A stretch of DNA of 64,000 nt from Phycisphaerae bacterium (GTDB lineage Bacteria; Planctomycetota; Phycisphaerae; UBA1845; PWPN01): assembly GCA_018003015.1 (NCBI GenBank), contig JAGNEZ010000013.1, positions 61,296 through 125,295 of the forward strand. Direction: 5' to 3'. The notes beneath the pieces were generated by a model, which saw nothing but the letters and a program-made list of their open reading frames with translations, was not told where the DNA came from and ran no database searches. The position numbers and the translations under genes are program-made. Below, piece by piece: positions 7,653-16,892 of the stretch (position 1 is its first letter; each line of letters starts with the position of its first letter).

Positions 7653-9641
7653 TCAGCCGAGCCTCCACGCCAGCAGGGCCAACAAGGTGATGGCGATGTA
7701 CAGGATGTAGACCTGTACCCGCCCGTGTTGGAGCCATCGAAGCTTGGAAAGGGCCTTCGCCGTTCCCAGGAACGCTGGCCGGTAGAGCTTGTCTTCGCAG
7801 ATGTCGGGAGTGTGCGTCGCGAGTGATGCTTCTGAAGGGAAATAGCCGAGAGGCTTCTTCAGCAGCGTTCTCGTCCTCAGGAAGACATGGAACACCTGAA
7901 TCAGCGGCTGAGCAAAAGAGGAAGCGGTGTACTGCATCCTGGCGGTTGGGCGGGCGTAGCCGCAATCCCAGGTGACGGTGCGGGTCACCGGCCGCGTGGC
8001 CAGCAGTCGGCTTCGGGTCCAGTTCAAGGCTAGGAAGAGCAGGGCGGCCACCATTCCGGTTACGACGACGGCAGTGAGGGCCGGCTGGGTGAGAACAAGG
8101 CTCCGCTCGATCGCGATGGCCGGCAGGCCGCAGGCCGATTCGATGACCGACGCCATGGCCATGACGACGAAGGGGGAGAGGAGGCCGATCAGCCCGCAGG
8201 CGGCTGCAAGGATGATCATCGGCCAGCGCATGGCTGGCCCGCATTCGTGTGCATGGTGTGCGTGCTCGCTTCGGGGTTCGCCCAGAAAAACGGCGCCGAA
8301 CGCCTTGGTGAAGCAGGCCGCGGCCAGCCCGCCGATGAGAGCCAGGCCGGCGATCGCGGCGAGCAGGGCGGGTAGTTGCGGGCTGGACAAGGACTGGATG
8401 CAGCGAAATGCCCCCAAGTAGATCAGGAACTCGCTGGCGAAGCCATTCAAGGGGGGGAGGGCGGAAATCGCCGCAGCCCCGATCAGGAAAACCGCGCCGG
8501 TCCAGGGCATTGGCTTGAGCAACCCCCCCAGCCCATCGATCTCACGCGTGCCGGTACTGTGAAGGACGGAGCCGGCCCCCAGGAAGAGAAGGCTCTTGAA
8601 AACCGCGTGATTCAGCACGTGCAACAGGCCGCCGCCGAAGCCGAGGACGGCCAGCGGTGTCGAATGCCAGCTCAGACCGAGCAGTCCTAGCCCGAGACCC
8701 AGCACGATGATCCCGATGTTCTCGACGCTGTGATACGCCAGCAGTCGCTTGAGGTCGTGCTGGGCTAGGGCGAAGAGGACGCCGAGGACTCCGGAGATCA
8801 GGCCGATGCCGACCAGGAGGTAACCCCACCAAGCCGGCGGAGGGCCCAGGAAGGTGAGCGTCCTCAGCAGCCCGTAGATCCCGGTCTTGATCATGACCCC
8901 AGACATGATCGCGGACACGTGGCTCGGGGCAGCTGGGTGGGCTTCCGGTAGCCAAACGTGCAGCGGCATGATGCCCGCCTTGGTGCCAAAGCCGATCAGG
9001 GCCAGGATGAACAGCAGGCTCGCGCTCGGGTGAGCCAGACCCGACGCCGTGATGAAGCCGTCGAAGTCCAATGAACCCGAATGACGTCCAAGCAGTGCGA
9101 ACAAGGCCAGCAGGAACGCCGTTCCGATGTGCGTGGCCACCAGATAGGTCCACCCCGCCCGCCGAACTTCCTCTCGCTCGTCTTCCACGGTCACGAGGAA
9201 GAACGACGCCAGGGACATGATCTCCCAGGCCATCAGGAACAACACGCCGTTGCGGGCCATGACGACCAGGGCCATTCCTGCCACCAGAAGATTGAAGAAG
9301 AACCACGGCCGACCGGATGACTTGCGTTCCCGAAACGACCGCATGTATCCGATGCCGTACACCGCCGCGAGGCCGCACACCGCGAAGATGGTTACCAGGA
9401 AGAAGGCCGAGACCGCGTCGACCTGGACGAAGAACGAGCCATAGGGCACGCTCCAGGGCCATCGGAGTGTTGCGAGCGATCCGCCGCCGAACGTTGCCAG
9501 GGCCTGACCCAAGCCGATCAGGCATGCGCAGATGGCGGTGCCCGCTCCGGCAATCGTCGCCCGCCTCGAGTCACGGGAGAGACACAGTGCCGCCAAGCCG
9601 CCCACCAGCAGCAGACCGATCGCTGTCAACAGAAGAGGCAT
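7653..9641 (-). CDS. hyfB: HyfB/NuoL-like proton-translocating membrane subunit
   Basis: A 662-residue polytopic antiporter-family subunit (HyfB/NuoL-like) and the largest member of the membrane arm. Family landmarks are G-I-M-P-L-H-V-W-L-P-E-A-H-P followed by S-H-V-S-A-I-M-S-G-V-M-I-K-T-G, and H-D-L-K-R-L-L-A-Y-H-S-V-E-N. With the HyfF-like protein this gives two antiporter-like modules; there is no third (HyfD-like) one. The C-terminal region beyond about residue 520 contains a C-G-Y segment and a last membrane span typical of HyfB. It lies 3 bases after the regulator gene. Confidence 0.9.
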   Translation of the reverse strand: MPLLLTAIGLLLVGGLAALCLSRDSRRATIAGAGTAICACLIGLGQALATFGGGSLATLRWPWSVPYGSFFVQVDAVSAFFLVTIFAVCGLAAVYGIGYMRSFRERKSSGRPWFFFNLLVAGMALVVMARNGVLFLMAWEIMSLASFFLVTVEDEREEVRRAGWTYLVATHIGTAFLLALFALLGRHSGSLDFDGFITASGLAHPSASLLFILALIGFGTKAGIMPLHVWLPEAHPAAPSHVSAIMSGVMIKTGIYGLLRTLTFLGPPPAWWGYLLVGIGLISGVLGVLFALAQHDLKRLLAYHSVENIGIIVLGLGLGLLGLSWHSTPLAVLGFGGGLLHVLNHAVFKSLLFLGAGSVLHSTGTREIDGLGGLLKPMPWTGAVFLIGAAAISALPPLNGFASEFLIYLGAFRCIQSLSSPQLPALLAAIAGLALIGGLAAACFTKAFGAVFLGEPRSEHAHHAHECGPAMRWPMIILAAACGLIGLLSPFVVMAMASVIESACGLPAIAIERSLVLTQPALTAVVVTGMVAALLFLALNWTRSRLLATRPVTRTVTWDCGYARPTARMQYTASSFAQPLIQVFHVFLRTRTLLKKPLGYFPSEASLATHTPDICEDKLYRPAFLGTAKALSKLRWLQHGRVQVYILYIAITLLALLAWRLG

Positions 9642-9644
9642 GGA

Positions 9645-10358
9645 TTACGGGTTCTCCGGGTTCTTTGCCGGGGCAGCATCAACGGGCACAAAGGACCTTT
9701 CCACGCGTTCGACTTCGCGGATGATCTCGTCGCGAGAACGCTGCGTCCTAATAGTCTCCTTGAAGGTCGCGTCCCGGAGGGCGAACGACAATCTGGACAG
9801 GAGGTGCAGGTGAGCACGGACGGTTGGACTGATCAGGGAGAACAACGTGTCGACGGGCTGGCCGTCAAAGGCCTGGAAGTCGATTGGTTGCTCGAGGAAG
9901 CAGAGGGTGATCATGGGTTGGGGCACATGGAGGACGATCGGGTTTCGGACGTGCGGGATGGCGATGCCCTCGCCGATGCCGGTCGAACCGAGGGCCTCGC
10001 GGGCCAGGAGTACGCGGTAGAGGAACTCCCGGTCGACTTCCTCCGGCACCCGCATGTACTCGACCAGGGACTTCAAAACGGACGCCTTGTCAGTTCCCCC
10101 CAGCCGATAGACGATTCCGCCGGCCCTGAGCGCGCCCAGGAGCGTGGGCAGGGGGACCGAACAGCTTTCCGGCTCGTGGAGAATCTCGACGGACACATTG
10201 ATTCGCCGGGATGTCGCCCATTCCAGCAACTCTGCCCGGTTGAACCGATACTGTTCGTTGACCTTGTAGGCGGGGACGCTGCCCTGGTTGATCCAACGGT
10301 AAATCGTTTTTTCGGAGACACTTAGGATTCTAGCGGCATCCCGCACAGTCAACTGCAT
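9645..10358 (-). CDS. HTH (excisionase-type) fused to PTS EIIA (PtsN-like) domain, putative regulator
   Basis: The 237-residue protein starts at ATG 10358, with GAGG nine bases upstream. Residues 1-52 are a MerR/excisionase-type helix-turn-helix (V-R-D-A-A-R-I-L-S-V-S-E-K-T-I-Y-R-W). Residues from about 70 to the end form an EIIA domain of the fructose/nitrogen type. The phosphoryl-acceptor histidine is present at H136 in G-I-A-I-P-H, so phosphotransfer is chemically possible. It is the first gene of the Ehr-type operon, 3 bases before the HyfB-like gene, so it probably controls that operon, perhaps in response to PTS phosphorylation. No EI or HPr gene is in the window. A longer frame from 10433 exists but lacks a comparable ribosome site. 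Confidence 0.85.
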   Translation of the reverse strand: MQLTVRDAARILSVSEKTIYRWINQGSVPAYKVNEQYRFNRAELLEWATSRRINVSVEILHEPESCSVPLPTLLGALRAGGIVYRLGGTDKASVLKSLVEYMRVPEEVDREFLYRVLLAREALGSTGIGEGIAIPHVRNPIVLHVPQPMITLCFLEQPIDFQAFDGQPVDTLFSLISPTVRAHLHLLSRLSFALRDATFKETIRTQRSRDEIIREVERVERSFVPVDAAPAKNPENP

Positions 10359-10411
10359 GGACCGAAACCTCGATTCGTGACAAACACGGATCGCTATGGA
10401 CGTTAGTGGAC

Positions 10412-10440
10412 ACATTACCCGATCAATGGTCATACGTCAA
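10412..10440 (-). promoter_or_regulatory. Candidate sigma70-type promoter of the Ehr-type operon
   Basis: On the minus strand TTGACG (10435-10440) is followed after 17 bases by TAATGT (10412-10417), about 54 bases before the regulator start. The -35 box is a 5/6 match; the -10 box is weak (3/6). No other candidate is seen nearby. Confidence 0.35.
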
Positions 10441-10586
10441 CAGGTAGGTTTCACTAGGCAATCCGGGGGGGGAGGGCGGTACGCGCCTTGGCCACGGTAG
10501 ACCTTCGTTTGGAGCGATAGCCTGCGGTGGGGTAAACTCCTACGTATGACCGGGTATCTCCTGGTGGACGGTTTCTCTGGAGAGCG

Positions 10587-13500
10587 ATGATGAGGTGGCT
10601 TGGATCTGTCGTGGTTTGGGGAGTGTTTGTCCCGGTAGCGATCGCCGGGGCTGCGCCCAAGGTGGTCAGGACGTTCCCGCCGAACGGGGCGAAGGATGTC
10701 GATCCGGCTACGACCGAGATCGTGGTGGTCTTCGACGTGCCCGTCAAGCCCAACAGCTGGTCTGTTGTTCAAATGGGGGATGCGACGTTTCCTGAGCTGG
10801 CGGGAGACAACCCGATCTCGTTTCGCGACGACAAGACCTGCGTCGCCAAGGTCAGGTTGCAGGCCGACACGGCCTACGGTCTGGGGTTCAACAGCAGGAC
10901 GCGCCAAGGTTTCAAGTCGGCCGAGGATGAGACTGCAGCCGAGCCATATGCTCTTCAGTTCAGGACGGGTAGTGGCAAGCCGGTCGTACCCGAGGGCCCA
11001 CGGGTAGTCAGGACCGATCCGGAGGACGGGACTGCCGATCTGGAGGCGGGGACGTACGATCTGACGATCCTGTTCAGCGAGCCGATGGAAGTCGGGCAGG
11101 CATCGATCATGACGCCGCCTGAGGGACCACGGCTTAAGATGATTGGCCAGCCGAAGTGGAGGGATACGCGGACATTTGTGGCTCCGGTTCTGCTCGCGGC
11201 CAAGACCACGTATCGAGTGGGCATCAACACCGGGGAGTCCAAGAAGTTCGTCAGTGCAGGTGACGGCACACCGGCGGCGGCGATGGAGTTCACGTTCAGC
11301 ACGGTCGGAGCGCCGTCTGCTCCCGCCGGCAAGGATAAGGCTGTTCAGCTCCGTTACGACTGTCACCAGGGCGACGCGGGGCGGCTCATGCAGAAGTCGG
11401 CCGTGGACATCAAGCTGATTTTGTCGACCGGGCAGACTATCCCGATGAGCCGAAAATCGGGCATGAACTCCATTGAGGAGGTACTGGTTGCGGAGAAGGG
11501 CTATCCGGTCGAGGTTCGCAAGATCGTCAGCGAGTATGTCATGCAGGCGATGGATCCGCAGAGTGGCCAAATGCGGTCCTCGTCGCGGTTGGAGAAGCCG
11601 GTGGCCGTGAAGCTGGATCGCCGCAATGAGCCGGTCAAGGTCGAGATGCTGGACGGCCAAGTGCCCCCGGCGCTGATGAGTATGCTTGCCGAGGATAGCT
11701 TGATTGACATTCTGCCGGCCGGATCCATGAGAGTGGGGCAGACGGCGGAACCATCGCGGGAGGCCTTGGCCAAGCTCAAGAGCGTTTTTGACGTGAAGGG
11801 TGAAGGTAGGATCGACTTCAAACTGACATGCAAGCGAATCGGCACGATGGAGGTTCCAGACGCCCGCAACGCGATGCTCAAAGCTCAAGGTAGTGGTGAG
11901 CCCGTGACTTACGAGTTCGACGTGGCCGAACTGGCCATCGACTGGAAGCAGGATGGCGTCATGCAGAATGACATTCCCTTTAGCATGACTGCAAAGGGGG
12001 AGATGATCTTCGCCATCGATGCCGGTGTGGTGATCAGGGTCAAGGTTGACGGGAAGATCGACATCAAGTCGATGCAGACACAGGGCTTGGATGGGCAGGC
12101 GGTCACCCTCAGCGGGGGCGGGACTTACTCTACGGATCGCACATTTGAGCCAATCAAGTGGACCCGGGGAGTCAGGAAGAAGTTGGGGCGGACTGAGAAG
12201 ACCGAGGACAGGGTCCCGCCGGAGAGGCAAGACGCTGGGCGGGAGTCAGTGGATGCGGCGCCGGGCGAAAAAGAGACTCGGCCCAGCCAGCCTCCGGAAG
12301 CGGGGACGAGGGGAGAATCGGGCCCGGCGGAGAGCCTTTCCAGGGAGATGATGCCTCCGCTGGAGGGCAGGCTACCCCGTGACTGGAAGATGATGAATGA
12401 CGAGTTGTTCGGCTCGCAGGTTGCGGTGCCGCCGGGCTGGACTCCGCGGGTGCGGGGCGATGTTGCCCTGTGCATCGAGCCGGACAAGATTACCAAGGCA
12501 GGGGCTTTCTTCGTTCCCATGGTTCTGAAGGCCAAGGGGCGGCCGGACGATCTGGCCGACAGTTTCGACGAAATGCTCCGGAAAGCGATGCCGACATTAC
12601 GCACCGAGACGACGGGCAAGCCGGCCGCCGACTGTGTACAGCGCGACCTGAGTGGTCAGATCGGCCGAACGCCGATTTTGGGCAGTTATCGGGCGGTCGT
12701 TGGCCGCACGGGTACGGGTTTTGTGATGGGCTTCCTGGCGCCGGACGAGCAGTTAGGCGATCTGAAGCCGACGTTCTATCGCATTCTGGGCAGCTATCGG
12801 TATACAGGATCGCGGGTACGGCTGCAGCCGTATCGGTCGGCGGCCATCGAACTGCGGATTCCCCAGGGCTGGCAGGTTCGGACCAGCGAGGCTAACGGTA
12901 CGGCCAACCAGGACATCGACTGGGAGGCGGTCTGCCCGAGTGTGCCCGGGGCCCGGGCATTCATGGTGTCGCCGAAGTTCTTCTCGGCGAACTGGATCAC
13001 GGATGCCCTCTCCGGCCAGATTGACCAGCAGCTGTTGCCCTTGTGGCAGAACAAGGGCTTCATTCTGGCCAGTTTCACGTCGGATGAGCAGGCCATTCGA
13101 CAGGCCATGATGCTGGCGCTCCCGGGCCTGCAGGTCACGCGCCAGCAGAGTCTCGATGAGATTCGCGATCTGTTCAGCAAGATCTTCGAGTTGCCCATCC
13201 AAACCGTGCAGACAATAGGCGGGCGCATGACCATCCACGTGTACGAGTTCATCGGTCGCCGGGAGGTTCAGGGTCGCGAGATGCGCTGTGTGGCTACGAT
13301 CGGCATGGGGGCGCTCGTTGTCCAGGCTCCACTGCGAGGGCCGGCCGGGATCTGGATGACGGGTATCCGCGGCTACGAAGCGCCGGCGGACAGGTTTGCC
13401 GACCTGTCGCCGATGCTGGAGCGTGTAGGGAGCAGTTTCACCTACACGATGTGGTGGATTCGTGAGGTCATGAAGGCCAACGAGGCGCAGGCCAAGACAC

Positions 13501-13814
13501 TGCGGCAGTTCTACGCGGACATGAACCGGCTGGACAAGGAGATCTTCGATAACCGGGTCAGCACGAACTCGGCGATCAATGAGATGATGTACGACACGCT
13601 GACCGAGAATCACGGTTATGTCAACGAGAAGACGGGGAGTATCGAGAAGATCTCCCCCGATCAGGTCGAGAGGTTCCGGTTGGACAACGGGGATATCGTG
13701 AGCCCGGACGAGGTCATCAATCAGCACATTGACCCTCGGAATGCCACCCGCATTCGAGCGGCGGGGACGGACGATTACATGTCTTTTGACCGCCGAGTTC
13801 AAGTCTGGCCGTGA
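10587..13814 (+). CDS. Large secreted protein with two N-terminal Ig-like (Big_5-type) domains
   Basis: A 1075-residue exported protein. Residues 1-22 are a signal peptide ending A-I-A-G-A-A. Two tandem Ig-like domains of the SbsA/Big_5 type follow (about 24-130 and 138-245). Each opens with V-V-R-T-F/D-P-x-x-G and has the D-x-x-x-T-E/Y-D-x-x-x-x-F-x-x-P-M/V core typical of surface proteins. A beta-rich middle region (about 255-555) is followed by a charged, Pro/Glu-rich linker (about 560-620). The C-terminal half (about 630-1000) is of unknown type, with a predicted helical tail carrying an N-H-G-Y-V-N segment. The ATG has GGAGAG close upstream; an ATG at 10590 is an alternative. Cell-surface or envelope function is inferred only from the signal and Ig-like folds. 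Confidence 0.8.
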   Translation: MMRWLGSVVVWGVFVPVAIAGAAPKVVRTFPPNGAKDVDPATTEIVVVFDVPVKPNSWSVVQMGDATFPELAGDNPISFRDDKTCVAKVRLQADTAYGLGFNSRTRQGFKSAEDETAAEPYALQFRTGSGKPVVPEGPRVVRTDPEDGTADLEAGTYDLTILFSEPMEVGQASIMTPPEGPRLKMIGQPKWRDTRTFVAPVLLAAKTTYRVGINTGESKKFVSAGDGTPAAAMEFTFSTVGAPSAPAGKDKAVQLRYDCHQGDAGRLMQKSAVDIKLILSTGQTIPMSRKSGMNSIEEVLVAEKGYPVEVRKIVSEYVMQAMDPQSGQMRSSSRLEKPVAVKLDRRNEPVKVEMLDGQVPPALMSMLAEDSLIDILPAGSMRVGQTAEPSREALAKLKSVFDVKGEGRIDFKLTCKRIGTMEVPDARNAMLKAQGSGEPVTYEFDVAELAIDWKQDGVMQNDIPFSMTAKGEMIFAIDAGVVIRVKVDGKIDIKSMQTQGLDGQAVTLSGGGTYSTDRTFEPIKWTRGVRKKLGRTEKTEDRVPPERQDAGRESVDAAPGEKETRPSQPPEAGTRGESGPAESLSREMMPPLEGRLPRDWKMMNDELFGSQVAVPPGWTPRVRGDVALCIEPDKITKAGAFFVPMVLKAKGRPDDLADSFDEMLRKAMPTLRTETTGKPAADCVQRDLSGQIGRTPILGSYRAVVGRTGTGFVMGFLAPDEQLGDLKPTFYRILGSYRYTGSRVRLQPYRSAAIELRIPQGWQVRTSEANGTANQDIDWEAVCPSVPGARAFMVSPKFFSANWITDALSGQIDQQLLPLWQNKGFILASFTSDEQAIRQAMMLALPGLQVTRQQSLDEIRDLFSKIFELPIQTVQTIGGRMTIHVYEFIGRREVQGREMRCVATIGMGALVVQAPLRGPAGIWMTGIRGYEAPADRFADLSPMLERVGSSFTYTMWWIREVMKANEAQAKTLRQFYADMNRLDKEIFDNRVSTNSAINEMMYDTLTENHGYVNEKTGSIEKISPDQVERFRLDNGDIVSPDEVINQHIDPRNATRIRAAGTDDYMSFDRRVQVWP

Positions 13815-14024
13815 TGGGTACTCTTCGCGACTGCATCCGCGTCCGGGGGGCCGCGTATAAGAGCTTACAGAACACAACTGGCGTTGGGTGGCATGGGTCG
13901 GTGATCCGAGGTTGTACCGCAGGCAACCTGAGGCGATGGTCCAGAGAGCTTGGCCAGTAGGGTGAACGCCTCCTCGATCCGACCCACGCCGCTCCAACCT
14001 CAGCCCAACGGAGGTTGTCTTTCG

Positions 14025-14915
14025 ATGGGGACAACCCGGCAGTGGAAACCTCTTTCCCTACTCCTTACCGTAACGATGCCTTGCGTTGTATTCCTGGGTT
14101 TCCAGGCAGGTGAGGCCTGCGCGGGCAAGGGCAAGGCGATCCAGGAAGCCATCGAATATGCGGCGGGCAAGTTCACCGCTGAGGTGGCGGAAGAATCCGC
14201 GGAACGGTTGTCGGCACGTCTGACGTCTTTGGCCGCCAAGCATGGTGATGAAGCGATTGTCGCATTCAAGCGGGTGGGACCCCAGGCTTTGCGGGTGGCT
14301 GAGGAAGCTGGTGAGCATGCAGGCCCTGCCTTGCGGCTGATGGCGGCCCGAGGGCAGGAGGCGATGTGGGTTTTGCGGGACGCGGAGCGTACGGCGCTGT
14401 TTCTACGGTGGGGCGACGATGCGGCAGAGGCGATGATCCGTCACAAGGGAATCGCCGCGCCGCTCGTTCGAGAGCTGGAGGGTCCGGCGGCTCGAGCGCT
14501 CAAGGCCGTGGATTCTCGCAACGCCCGTCGGATCAAGATGATGGCCGACGACGGCGATCTGACCCGGATGGGTCAAATCGGTCGGATTCTGGGTGTCATC
14601 GAGCGTTACGGCGATGGGGCGGCTGATTTTATTTGGCGGCACAAAGGGGCGTTGGCGGTTGCGGCCGTGCTCGGAGCGTTCCTTGACGATCCCAAGCCTT
14701 TTATCGAGGGTACGCGGGATCTGGCGGCAACGGCAGTGGTCCCTGTGTCCGAGGTGGCCAAGGAAGCCAGTCGTTCAGTCAACTGGACGGTGGTAGTGCT
14801 GACCGGGATGATTCTCCTGACGCTGATGTTCCTCTGGCGCATCCGGCGGGTGGGCGGTGTCGCGAGGGTTTTCAGTCCGGCTGGATCCACTTGTCGTAAG
14901 TCACCGGGCCCTTGA
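14025..14915 (+). CDS. Helical-repeat protein with signal peptide and C-terminal membrane anchor
   Basis: The start at ATG 14025 has GGAGG ten bases upstream and gives 296 residues with an export signal (about 1-35, ending A-C-A-G). The middle (about 40-220) is Ala/Glu/Arg-rich and degenerately repetitive: units like H-G-D-E-A-I-V-A-F-K-R, G-P-A-L-R-L-M-A-A-R-G-Q-E-A and W-G-D-D-A-A-E-A-M-I-R-H-K-G recur every 30-35 residues, suggesting stacked helices. A hydrophobic segment near residues 255-275 would anchor the C-terminus. I do not recognise the family. The last 44 bases overlap the 3' end of the convergent hydrolase gene. Confidence 0.72.
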   Translation: MGTTRQWKPLSLLLTVTMPCVVFLGFQAGEACAGKGKAIQEAIEYAAGKFTAEVAEESAERLSARLTSLAAKHGDEAIVAFKRVGPQALRVAEEAGEHAGPALRLMAARGQEAMWVLRDAERTALFLRWGDDAAEAMIRHKGIAAPLVRELEGPAARALKAVDSRNARRIKMMADDGDLTRMGQIGRILGVIERYGDGAADFIWRHKGALAVAAVLGAFLDDPKPFIEGTRDLAATAVVPVSEVAKEASRSVNWTVVVLTGMILLTLMFLWRIRRVGGVARVFSPAGSTCRKSPGP

Positions 14916-15936
14916 ATGTTGCCACCTTGCCTTCGAGATCGGTTCCCGACGTCATGACGTGGATGAAGCCGCTCATCTCTCCTACCAGGGCGGTGTGCAG
15001 GATCTTGCGGGCGGGATTCTCGTGCAGGATCATCTCGACTTGGCCGTTCAGGCCGCGATGCCGACTATAGGCGTCGGTCCTGGTGTCGGTGAACTCGATG
15101 TCTTTTCCAAGCCTCTCCAACATGCGGAGCGTTTTGCGGTAGGTCCCTCCGTCGGGCCCGACGATGTTCTTCCCGTTGAGGACCACATCCCGGTCATCGT
15201 AGGCGACGACGTTGAGGTGATGGTGCCGGCTTCGCTTGAGCCATTCAAGGAGCTTCTCGGCGTATTGGCGGCCATCCATGAAGCCGTAGTTGGCGTCCAG
15301 AAAGGCGATGCGGCTGATCTCGTCAGGGATGCGATCGACGCTGTCGAGGTAGCCGAAGATGAAACTGCCACCCCCGCTGTGGCCGGAGAGGACGATGGAC
15401 ACCCTCGGCAAGCGGACCCTGTCGCGGATGCCGGCCACGACGGCGGGGAGGGTTTTCGGATAGTCTGGGTGCTTGGTCTTCCATGCTGGCCAGCTTCGGC
15501 CGCCGGCCTCAAGGTACGCCACGATCCAGGTTTGGCCGGTGTCGATCTCACGCAGGCGCCGGACCTGGGCCCCGATGTGCTGGATGTCGAAGTGCCAGTC
15601 GACGCCTGGTGCCATTTGCCGACCGATGGTCTGGGGAGTGGTGTTCCCGTTGGGTAGGCAGTACAGCACCAGCACGGCGAGCTTGGCGGGGTCGATTGTC
15701 GCCGGGTCCGGGGCGTTGATGTGGATTTTGATCCCGGGGTCGAAGATATACTCCTGGATCCGCTCGCCGAAATGCCGAGATCGTGCGAAGTGTGGCCAGG
15801 GCCCGGCCGGGCTGCTCGGTCGGCTCGTGATTGCGGCCTCCGGCACGGGTGGCGCTGCCGTGGGAGGCTGAGCGGGCGTTTGGCAAGCCGCTAACAGAGT
15901 GGCTATGATCCCCAGGCATGCCGACATCTTCCACAT
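14872..15936 (-). CDS. Lipoprotein with alpha/beta-hydrolase fold
   Basis: A 354-residue lipoprotein: a short signal ends at L-L-A-A-C (Cys18), followed by a Pro/Ala-rich linker. The catalytic domain has the nucleophile elbow L-S-G-H-S-G-G-G near residue 185, typical of serine hydrolases, and late Asp and His residues (D-D-R-D, G-F-I-H) that could complete the triad. The substrate is unknown; an esterase or peptidase role at the envelope is plausible. The start has GGAG eight bases upstream. Its 5' end overlaps the start of the divergent phosphatase gene by 19 bases, and its 3' end overlaps the neighbouring gene by 44 bases. Confidence 0.78.
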   Translation of the reverse strand: MWKMSACLGIIATLLAACQTPAQPPTAAPPVPEAAITSRPSSPAGPWPHFARSRHFGERIQEYIFDPGIKIHINAPDPATIDPAKLAVLVLYCLPNGNTTPQTIGRQMAPGVDWHFDIQHIGAQVRRLREIDTGQTWIVAYLEAGGRSWPAWKTKHPDYPKTLPAVVAGIRDRVRLPRVSIVLSGHSGGGSFIFGYLDSVDRIPDEISRIAFLDANYGFMDGRQYAEKLLEWLKRSRHHHLNVVAYDDRDVVLNGKNIVGPDGGTYRKTLRMLERLGKDIEFTDTRTDAYSRHRGLNGQVEMILHENPARKILHTALVGEMSGFIHVMTSGTDLEGKVATFKGPVTYDKWIQPD

Positions 15937-16826
15937 TTCCGGAACTCCCGCGTCAGCCCGATGTACACGGGCTGCAGTGCATGGAGATTATCGGGGGGAA
16001 CCATGCGGTCCACAACCATTTCTCGTCGCCGGGCATGGACATCTGGTTGGATAGCCGCCCTTGTGAGGGAGCCGCAGGCGGTGACATCCACTACTTCTCG
16101 ATGTGTGGATCAGGGCGTGTGACCCGGCTTGCGGTTGCGGATGTCTCCGGCCATGGGCCGGTGATGGATGACATCGCTCAGAAGCTGCGCCAGTTAATGC
16201 GAAAGTACATCAACCTGCTCGACCAGACTCGCTTTGCTCAGGCCGTCAACCAGGAGTTCATTTTACATGCAGGCAACGATTACTTCGCCACGATTATCCT
16301 GCTCACCTACTTTGCCCCCACAGACCACCTCATTATCTGCAACGGCGGGCACCCCCGACCGATCTGGTACAGCACCCGGCTGGCACGGTGGATTCTGTTG
16401 GACCCGGCAACGCCCGACGTCGGTCCGTCTATTCGGGAGGCCAAGGGGACGTATCGCCTGGCGCGGGTGTCCAACCTCCCTTTGGGCATCATCGAGAGGA
16501 CGGACTACCACCAGTACACAGTCAGACTTGACAAGGACGACTTCGTGCTCGTGTACACCGATGCCTTGGTCGAGGCTCGGAATCCGCTCGGTAAGTCTCT
16601 CGACGAGGATGGCCTCATGAGGGTTCTAGGGGAGCTCGTCCCGTCGGATGCTCGGCAGCTCGGGCAGCAGCTGGTCGAGCGGATTGACGGGTGGCGCGGT
16701 GGCGCGCCTCTGGAAGACGATCAGACGATTATCGTTCTCCATCACAACGGAACGGACCCGGCGCCGATGACCGTCGGCACCGCCGTCCGGACCATGCTCA
16801 AGATGCTCGGCCTCAGGAGTGTGTGA
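15918..16826 (+). CDS. SpoIIE/RsbU-type PP2C serine phosphatase
   Basis: A 302-residue PPM-family phosphatase of the RsbU/SpoIIE type, which usually dephosphorylates anti-sigma-factor antagonists. Metal-site motifs are visible: G-G-D near residue 55, A-D-V-S-G-H-G-P near 74-81, C-N-G-G-H-P-R-P, and the late E-D-D-Q-T-I-I-V. No membrane segment or sensory domain precedes the catalytic domain. Its partner kinase and antagonist are not in the window. The ATG at 15918 lacks a strong ribosome site and overlaps the divergent gene; the ATG at 15981 is a possible shorter start. Confidence 0.85.
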   Translation: MPTSSTFPELPRQPDVHGLQCMEIIGGNHAVHNHFSSPGMDIWLDSRPCEGAAGGDIHYFSMCGSGRVTRLAVADVSGHGPVMDDIAQKLRQLMRKYINLLDQTRFAQAVNQEFILHAGNDYFATIILLTYFAPTDHLIICNGGHPRPIWYSTRLARWILLDPATPDVGPSIREAKGTYRLARVSNLPLGIIERTDYHQYTVRLDKDDFVLVYTDALVEARNPLGKSLDEDGLMRVLGELVPSDARQLGQQLVERIDGWRGGAPLEDDQTIIVLHHNGTDPAPMTVGTAVRTMLKMLGLRSV

Positions 16827-16892
16827 CCACGCCCCGCGCAGGCCAGCTGTTGCCGCGAGACGAGGCAAGGGGTTTGTGGGCGAGCCCCTTGT

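Noticed and set aside
2316..10358. Reading the Hyf-like operon as a true hydrogenase-4 or as NADH dehydrogenase
   Set aside because: The large subunit lacks NiFe cysteines, and no NuoE, NuoF or NuoG NADH-input subunits are present in the operon.
10437..12230. 597-codon open frame on the minus strand
   Set aside because: It is the complement of the exported Ig-like protein gene, has no ribosome site, signal or motif, and reads as Arg/His/Pro-rich antisense sequence typical of G+C-rich DNA.
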